In this document: one piece after another, positions 58,945 through 64,000 of the stretch | Numbering within the stretch: position 1 is the stretch's first letter | How the letters are laid out: every line of letters starts with the position of its first letter | Source: RGIG3701 sp030530205 | GTDB lineage: Bacteria > Planctomycetota > Planctomycetia > Pirellulales > Thermoguttaceae | NCBI GenBank assembly: GCA_030530205.1 | Contig: JAUMVK010000012.1 | Coordinates: 1 to 64,000, forward strand | Direction: 5' to 3' | Length of the DNA: 64,000 nucleotides | The notes under the pieces: model-generated | The model's input: the letters and a program-made list of their open reading frames with translations, nothing else | Told to the model about the DNA's origin: nothing | Database searches by the model: none | Made by a program: the position numbers and the translations under genes

Positions 58945-60765
58945 ATGAAATTTGACGTGATCATAGTCGGCGGGGGTCATGCGGGGGCGGAAGCGGCTGC
59001 GGCTGCGGCGAGGCTCGGGGCGAAAACCGCCCTTTTGACCTCAAACCTCGATACGATCTCCCAGATGAGCTGCAACCCGGCCATCGGCGGCGTGGCGAAG
59101 GGGCAGATCGTCCGTGAAGTGGACGCCTTGGGCGGGCTGATGGGCGAAGTCATCGACGCGACCGGGATCCAGTTCCGCATGCTGAACCGCTCGAAAGGCC
59201 CCGCCATGCACGGCCCGCGCGCCCAGGCCGACAAGAAGGCGTACCAGTTCGCCATGAAGGAACGGCTCGAAAACCTCGAAAATCTCGAGCTGCATCAGGA
59301 ACTCGTCGAGGAGCTTCTGGTCGAACAGCGCCCCGACGGGAAGCCGTTCGTGACGGGCGTGAAGACCATGCTTGGCGAGATCTACGAGGCTCCGCGCGTC
59401 GTGCTGACGACCGGGACGTTCCTGCGCGGGATCCTGCACTACGGCCCCAATCAGTTCCCCGGCGGGCGGGCGGGCGACATGCCGGCGAATAAACTCTCGC
59501 AGACTCTCGAACGCTCCGGGATCCGGCTGGCTCGCTTCAAGACCGGCACTCCCGCACGGCTGAACGGCCGGACGATCGATTATTCCCGCCTCGCGCCCCA
59601 CGTCGGGGACGAGGACCCGGTTCCGTTTTCGTTCCTTCACGAGACGCTTCAGGTCGATCAGATCCCCTGCTGGATCACGCGGACCAACGCCAAAGTTCAT
59701 CAGATCATTCGGGAAAATCTCCACCGAGCGCCGATGTACTCCGGCCAGATCAACTCGACCGGGCCGCGGTACTGCCCGTCGATCGAGACGAAGATCGTGC
59801 GTTTCTCCGACAAAGAAAGCCACCAGCTTTACCTCGAGCCCGAGGGCCGACACACGCTGGAGGTTTACATCAACGGCCTTTCCACGAGCCTGCCGTGCGA
59901 CGTGCAGCGCGAGATGATCCGGAACATTGAGGGGCTGGAAAACGCCCAGATCATGCGTTACGCCTACGCCATCGAGTACGACTTTGCCCCGCCGGAGCAG
60001 CTTCATCCGTCGCTCGAGACGAAAGCGATCGAGGGGCTTTTCTTCGCCGGGCAGATCAACGGGACGACCGGTTACGAAGAAGCCGCGGGCCAGGGACTCC
60101 TCGCCGCCGCCAACGCGGTGCGCTCGCTGAACGGTCAGGACCCGCTGATCCTCGGCCGGGAGGAGGCATACCTCGGCGTGATGGTCGATGATCTGGTCAC
60201 GAAAGGGGTCGATGAGCCGTACCGGATGTTCACGAGCCGGGCCGAGCACCGTCTGCGCCTGCGCGGCGACAATGCCGACCGGCGGCTCACGGAGATCGGC
60301 TGGAATGCCGGGCTGGTGGATGCAGAACGCTGGAAGGTCTTCCGGGAAAAGATGGACGCGATCGAACGTCTGGCCGCACTGCTGCGGGAATCCCGCGTTC
60401 GTTTGCCGGCCGGAGGGACCATTTCGGCGGAAGAATACCTGCGCCGTCCCGAAGTCGAGTGGAGCGAGATCACCGAGCGGTTCCCGCAGGTGCAGGAGTT
60501 CTCGCTGCGCGTGACCGAGCAGGTCTGCTGGGACATCAAATACTCCGGCTACCTGAGCCGCCAGGACGCGAGCGTGGAGCGGGCGCGCAAACTGCAGAAG
60601 ATCCGCATCCCGGACGACTTCGACTATTTCGGCATCAACCAGCTCCGCATGGAGGCGAAGGAGCAGCTCTCAAGGATCCGCCCGCAGACGATCGACCAGG
60701 CCTCCCGCATCCGCGGCATCACCCCGGCCGACCTGGCGGTCCTGGTGCTCGCGTTGAGAAGATGA
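58945..60765 (+). CDS. mnmG: tRNA uridine-5-carboxymethylaminomethyl modification enzyme
   Basis: 606 residues; the FAD subunit that with MnmE modifies the wobble uridine of tRNAs. The Rossmann FAD motif VIIVGGGHAGAEAAAAAAR is at residues 5-24, followed by the GidA signature CNPAIGGVAKGQIVREVDALGG. Further conserved blocks are GPAMHGPRAQADK, TGTFLRGILHYG, RFKTGTPARL and FAGQINGTTGYEEAAGQGL. The C-terminal helical domain is complete. AGGGG precedes the ATG. mnmE and the usual oriC neighbours are not here. Length is close to the E. coli protein (629). Confidence 0.95.
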   Translation: MKFDVIIVGGGHAGAEAAAAAARLGAKTALLTSNLDTISQMSCNPAIGGVAKGQIVREVDALGGLMGEVIDATGIQFRMLNRSKGPAMHGPRAQADKKAYQFAMKERLENLENLELHQELVEELLVEQRPDGKPFVTGVKTMLGEIYEAPRVVLTTGTFLRGILHYGPNQFPGGRAGDMPANKLSQTLERSGIRLARFKTGTPARLNGRTIDYSRLAPHVGDEDPVPFSFLHETLQVDQIPCWITRTNAKVHQIIRENLHRAPMYSGQINSTGPRYCPSIETKIVRFSDKESHQLYLEPEGRHTLEVYINGLSTSLPCDVQREMIRNIEGLENAQIMRYAYAIEYDFAPPEQLHPSLETKAIEGLFFAGQINGTTGYEEAAGQGLLAAANAVRSLNGQDPLILGREEAYLGVMVDDLVTKGVDEPYRMFTSRAEHRLRLRGDNADRRLTEIGWNAGLVDAERWKVFREKMDAIERLAALLRESRVRLPAGGTISAEEYLRRPEVEWSEITERFPQVQEFSLRVTEQVCWDIKYSGYLSRQDASVERARKLQKIRIPDDFDYFGINQLRMEAKEQLSRIRPQTIDQASRIRGITPADLAVLVLALRR

Positions 60766-60856
60766 AAAACTTACGGAGTCATCACTGACCCCGCTCGCCT
60801 GTTTGTCGTTTAAAACGACGAGAGACGACGCTGGAAGCATCGCCGCCGCAAGGATT

Positions 60857-63142
60857 CTATTCCCCGGAACCGGGAACCATAAGGACGCGGAAGCCCACCC
60901 AATCAAAAGACCAATCACGACCGTAATGGAAGCGAATCTTGGGATTGCAGAGCGCATCGCTGAATTTCCAGCAACCGCCACGACACACATGCCCGTCTGA
61001 GGATTCTGTTGTGCTTTCCGGGTCAATTTTCAGTGAGCCAGTATAGTAATACTGATCATACCAGTCCGAGCACCACTCGTTAACATTTCCGTACATATCG
61101 TACAGCCCCCAGTCATTCGGCTTCTTCATCCCCACTGCCTGGGTCTCCTCATCGGAATTGGAATCGTACCACGCAAAGGAACGTATATCATTCCTGGGTA
61201 CGTTCTTCGCGCCTGCGAGACAGGCGTATTCCCACTGTGCCTCAGTTGGAAGTTTCACCGTTCGATTCAATTTCTTGCTCAAATTACTGCAGTACAACTG
61301 ACACTTGGTCCAGCTTACATTCTCGACCGGTTTTTGATCCCCTCTGAACTCGCTAGGATTCACACCTGCACCCATCACACACTGCCACATTTTCTGGGTG
61401 ACCTCAGTCTCCAAAAGCCAGAACCCCTCCGTCAGCCTCACTTTATGTTCTGGACGGTCAAAAGACTTGTAACTGGAGTCGTTCGGCCATAACATATTAG
61501 GCTCGCCCATAGTAAACTCGCCAGCCGGACACCAGCGAAACGCAAATTCAACCCCATCGACCGTAAGCACTTTACGCTCTCCGGCTTTAGGAAGAAATTT
61601 TTCAATTTTCTCCTTCTGTTCCCAAAAGCCGCCATCCTCTGGGCACATGTCAAGCGCTTTGTTGATTTCCGCCAACGCTTTTGAGTATTGCTTCTTTTCA
61701 AAAAATTTGGAGGACTCGTTAAAATAGATGTTTGCCTCCTCGTATACGGCAGCATCTCCGATCAATTTCTTTTGACAGAGGAACTTTTCATTCTCCGGAA
61801 AGGGCTCAAGTGCGGCTTGGATCTCCTTGAACGCATCCTGATATTGCTTCTCTTCAAGCAGCCGCACGGATCGGTTGTAATGCCTGACCGCCAGCTGTTC
61901 TTTAATATACTGATCCATTTCATCCAGAATCGTCTTCAAGCGCGCTTGCGTGACCAGAGCATCGCGGTCGTTCTGCTTCAGCAAATACTCGAAATGGGAG
62001 CGGATGATCTCCAGCTGGGTCTCCACTTCCGAATCCGGAAGCGGCGGTTTGATCCGCAAAAGGCCCTCCAAAGACTCCGCGATCGTACTCCAGTCGGGGT
62101 CTTTACTTTCCAGATCCTTCACGCACTGGGAAAGCGCCTGCAAATAGGGCCGGCTCAGCACCAAAAGAGTTTCGTTTTGGCAGGTTTCCAGCGCAGCCAG
62201 GTAGTCCCTGAAAAACCCCGGCGAAAAACGGCCGGACGCGTTGGTTACGATACTTTCAACCTGTTTGACCGCCTCGAGCCGGCAGCGGCACGCGGCTTCC
62301 AGCTGTTTGTCTTCCAGATATTCCGCGAACTCCTTGTTGGCACGTTCCACGATTTTGCTGCAGTCGTTTTTCACACGTACCAAAAGGCTCTTCTCGGCCG
62401 GTTTTTCGGGTGTTTGGACTTTTTCGGCCAAATCCGGCAAAGGAGAAAGGCCTTTCACGGACTTCAATTCCAGCTTCTGTATCTTCGTAACGTTATTCTC
62501 CATCGTCTCGGCCATGATCTTATCGACCTCAAGAGCAATCTCCGTCTTTTCGCCCGTGGACATTTCGTCCCATTCCTCGTCCTGGATGGTGACATCCCCT
62601 TCCGCGATAAGCCGATCGAGTTCCGGGTCTTCGCCCTGAATATAAACCCGATTGTTTTCCTCGATTCTTCGGAGCGTTTCCAGGGACTGTTCGAGCTGGT
62701 GTTTGGACTTATTCAGACGATCTTCCTGCCGGGTAAAAACGACGACGTCACGCTCCAGAGCTGTCAGTTTGCTCCACGCTGACCGGACCTCCTGAAACCA
62801 CTGCTGGGAGTCCAGATCCGATTTGACCTTGGCAAGTTCCGCTTTGATCTCTTTGGGGGTTTTGTTGGAACGGCGGATAATCTGCCCAAGCTCGGACTTG
62901 GCCGTATCACGTTCCGCGGTACGTTTGATCAATAGATTTTCCGTGTTTTGCAGCTTGTCCTTGATCTCGGTCAACTTCCCTTCCATTTCCTCGATGGAAG
63001 GCGGGGCCTTGTGTTCTTCCACTGCCGGTGGAGCCTGATTTGTCTGCTGCTGTGTCGTTGGACCAGATGGTTTGGGCTTCAGTTCATCACAACCGGTCAG
63101 GGTAATGGCCGTCATAAGGAATAGCATTAAAAAACGTTTCAT
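60857..63142 (-). CDS. lipoprotein with coiled coil, TPR-like repeats and C-terminal FGE-type domain
   Basis: 761 residues. Lipobox LTGC near residue 18. Residues ~50-190 are a long coiled coil (LTEIKDKLQNTENLLIKRTA). The middle is helical with TPR-like units (RLLEEKQYQDAFKEIQAALE, FEKKQYSKALAEINKALDMC). From ~530 the C-terminal domain has the formylglycine-generating-enzyme fold (FAFRWCPAGEFTMGEPN, LPTEAQWEYACLAG, WGLYDMYGNVNEWCSDWYD). Relative to human FGE, Cys336 aligns with Phe and Cys341 is kept (RGGCWKFSDALC), so oxidase activity is unlikely. It is probably a binding or regulatory protein of the envelope. A paralogue follows immediately upstream. Confidence 0.8.
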   Translation of the reverse strand: MKRFLMLFLMTAITLTGCDELKPKPSGPTTQQQTNQAPPAVEEHKAPPSIEEMEGKLTEIKDKLQNTENLLIKRTAERDTAKSELGQIIRRSNKTPKEIKAELAKVKSDLDSQQWFQEVRSAWSKLTALERDVVVFTRQEDRLNKSKHQLEQSLETLRRIEENNRVYIQGEDPELDRLIAEGDVTIQDEEWDEMSTGEKTEIALEVDKIMAETMENNVTKIQKLELKSVKGLSPLPDLAEKVQTPEKPAEKSLLVRVKNDCSKIVERANKEFAEYLEDKQLEAACRCRLEAVKQVESIVTNASGRFSPGFFRDYLAALETCQNETLLVLSRPYLQALSQCVKDLESKDPDWSTIAESLEGLLRIKPPLPDSEVETQLEIIRSHFEYLLKQNDRDALVTQARLKTILDEMDQYIKEQLAVRHYNRSVRLLEEKQYQDAFKEIQAALEPFPENEKFLCQKKLIGDAAVYEEANIYFNESSKFFEKKQYSKALAEINKALDMCPEDGGFWEQKEKIEKFLPKAGERKVLTVDGVEFAFRWCPAGEFTMGEPNMLWPNDSSYKSFDRPEHKVRLTEGFWLLETEVTQKMWQCVMGAGVNPSEFRGDQKPVENVSWTKCQLYCSNLSKKLNRTVKLPTEAQWEYACLAGAKNVPRNDIRSFAWYDSNSDEETQAVGMKKPNDWGLYDMYGNVNEWCSDWYDQYYYTGSLKIDPESTTESSDGHVCRGGCWKFSDALCNPKIRFHYGRDWSFDWVGFRVLMVPGSGE

Positions 63143-63238
63143 TTTGTCCTCTGTATATGTATTTTAACGCCCGCGGCCGGGGGTCCAATGTTTTCCCTGT
63201 TGGGGACGACACGGAAAGCGCAGTCCCCAGTAAGGAAT

Positions 63239-64000
63239 TTACTCCCCTTCACCGGGAACGATCAAAACGCGGAAACCTACGTCGCTTAGTCTGGAATCGG
63301 GGATCTGATTACTGCGGAACGAAGACTTACATTTCTCGGCCGGGCCCATCCAGCTCCCGCCTCGGGTCACACGAAGCGGGGAAGAAGTCTGATTTTCCGG
63401 ATCGATTTCGGGTGAGTTAGTATAGTAATCTTCGTCATACCAGTCGGAACACCATTCATAGACGTTCCCGTACATATCGAGCAAGCCCCACGCGTTCGGT
63501 TTCTTCTGGCCGACTGCGTGGGTTTCTTCATCTGAATTCTTTTCGTACCAGGCCATAGCATCCGGGTCACCCGCGTAATCGTCCGTCGAGCCGGCGCGAC
63601 AGGCGTATTCCCACTGCGCCTCGGTCGGAAGTTTTACCCTCTTGCCCAGTTTCGCGCTCAATTTGCGGCAGAACTCCCAGGATTCTTCCCAGTTGACATA
63701 ATAAATCGGGTACGAATCTCCGATCCCATAGTCGTAAGAACGCCCTGAGAGTTTTTTCTGTTCATCCTGGTTTAGTCCCATCACGGCCTTCCACATCTCT
63801 TGTGTGACTTCGGTTTCCAGAAGCCAGAAACCTTCTGTCAGCCTCACCTTGTGAGCCTTTCGGTCCAAAAACCGGGCATTGGGGGCGTCCAGCGTGAGCA
63901 GACCTGGATCACCCATCATAAACTTGCCGCACGGACACCAGCGGAACGCGAATTCAACGCCATCGACGGTAAAGGCCTTGCGGTCACCGGCCTTGGGGAG
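63239..64000 (-). CDS. FGE-type domain protein, 5' part outside the window
   Basis: Partial: the frame stays open to the window edge (LPKAGDRKAFTVDGVEFAFR precedes the Met at 63919), so that Met is internal. The visible ~253 residues are an FGE/SUMF1 domain close to that of the preceding gene, with HKVRLTEGFWLLETEVTQEM, LPTEAQWEYACRAGSTDD and GLLDMYGNVYEWCSDWYDED. The Cys336-equivalent is Gly and the Cys341-equivalent is present (RGGSWMGPAEKC), again not a complete catalytic pair. The sequence before the FGE domain matches the neighbour's linker, so a TPR-like N-terminus is expected. The two genes are separated by 96 bp that hold a D-family hairpin (63198-63232). Confidence 0.8.
   Translation of the reverse strand, partial: LPKAGDRKAFTVDGVEFAFRWCPCGKFMMGDPGLLTLDAPNARFLDRKAHKVRLTEGFWLLETEVTQEMWKAVMGLNQDEQKKLSGRSYDYGIGDSYPIYYVNWEESWEFCRKLSAKLGKRVKLPTEAQWEYACRAGSTDDYAGDPDAMAWYEKNSDEETHAVGQKKPNAWGLLDMYGNVYEWCSDWYDEDYYTNSPEIDPENQTSSPLRVTRGGSWMGPAEKCKSSFRSNQIPDSRLSDVGFRVLIVPGEGE

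Noticed and set aside
58945..60765. replication origin next to mnmG
   Set aside because: mnmG is often near oriC, but no dnaA, parA/parB, rnpA or cluster of DnaA boxes was seen.

Overview
The window looks like a chromosomal segment from a member of the PVC group, most likely a gut- or rumen-associated planctomycete (inference). The support is a DUF11-repeat secreted protein, a PEP-CTERM anchored beta-strand-repeat protein, many lipoproteins and signal-peptide enzymes, plant-polysaccharide hydrolases with Tat-like leaders, inconsistent Shine-Dalgarno sites, and intergenic regions packed with palindromic repeats. Lentisphaerota or Kiritimatiellota cannot be excluded, because no rRNA is present.

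Layout. 0.2-5 kb: lysyl-tRNA synthetase and a secreted M16 protease (minus strand). 5-9 kb: DUF11 protein and a CE7 acetyl-xylan esterase, then a 575-bp gap holding a decayed transposase end and a small inverted-repeat structure. 9-12 kb: SGLT-like sodium/solute symporter and two tandem paralogous small proteins. 12-18.4 kb: accD, two tandem beta-helix proteins with a decayed third leader, and a BspA-type LRR protein. 18.5-21.2 kb: tatD, fabZ, folE, thioredoxin. 21.4-26.8 kb: a degenerate receiver-like protein, GH5 and GH10 glycanases, a sugar transferase. 26.9-29.6 kb: YkgJ-type and YbgC-type genes translationally coupled, a CBM9-like protein, a pilin-like protein. 29.8-38.1 kb: glycogen phosphorylase, an OppD-type ATPase, then a transglutaminase-ppx-ppk1 group. 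38.1-49.7 kb: secreted hydrolases (GDSL esterase, alpha/beta hydrolase, GH84-like, GH5-like), the PEP-CTERM protein, and a beta-lactamase/NamZ-like fusion. 49.8-55 kb: lipoprotein, tmRNA, small secreted protein, ligA, thrC. 55.3-64 kb: TolC-like lipoprotein, ABC ATPase, mnmG, and two FGE-domain proteins, the last cut by the window edge.

Functional picture. Housekeeping genes (lysS, accD, fabZ, folE, ligA, thrC, mnmG, ssrA) alternate with a scattered polysaccharide-degradation set: an acetyl-xylan esterase, a GH10 xylanase and a GH5 glycanase with near-identical leaders, a GH84-like hexosaminidase, a GDSL esterase and a sodium/sugar symporter. Carbon and phosphate storage is represented by glgP, ppx and ppk1.

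The most unusual content lies between genes. At least six families of short palindromic or tandem repeats occur. They include heptanucleotide arrays that resemble the STRR repeats of cyanobacteria and abut or supply stop codons, and a ~195-bp terminal-inverted-repeat element present three times, each copy 1-12 bp from a stop codon. Several families are nested inside each other.
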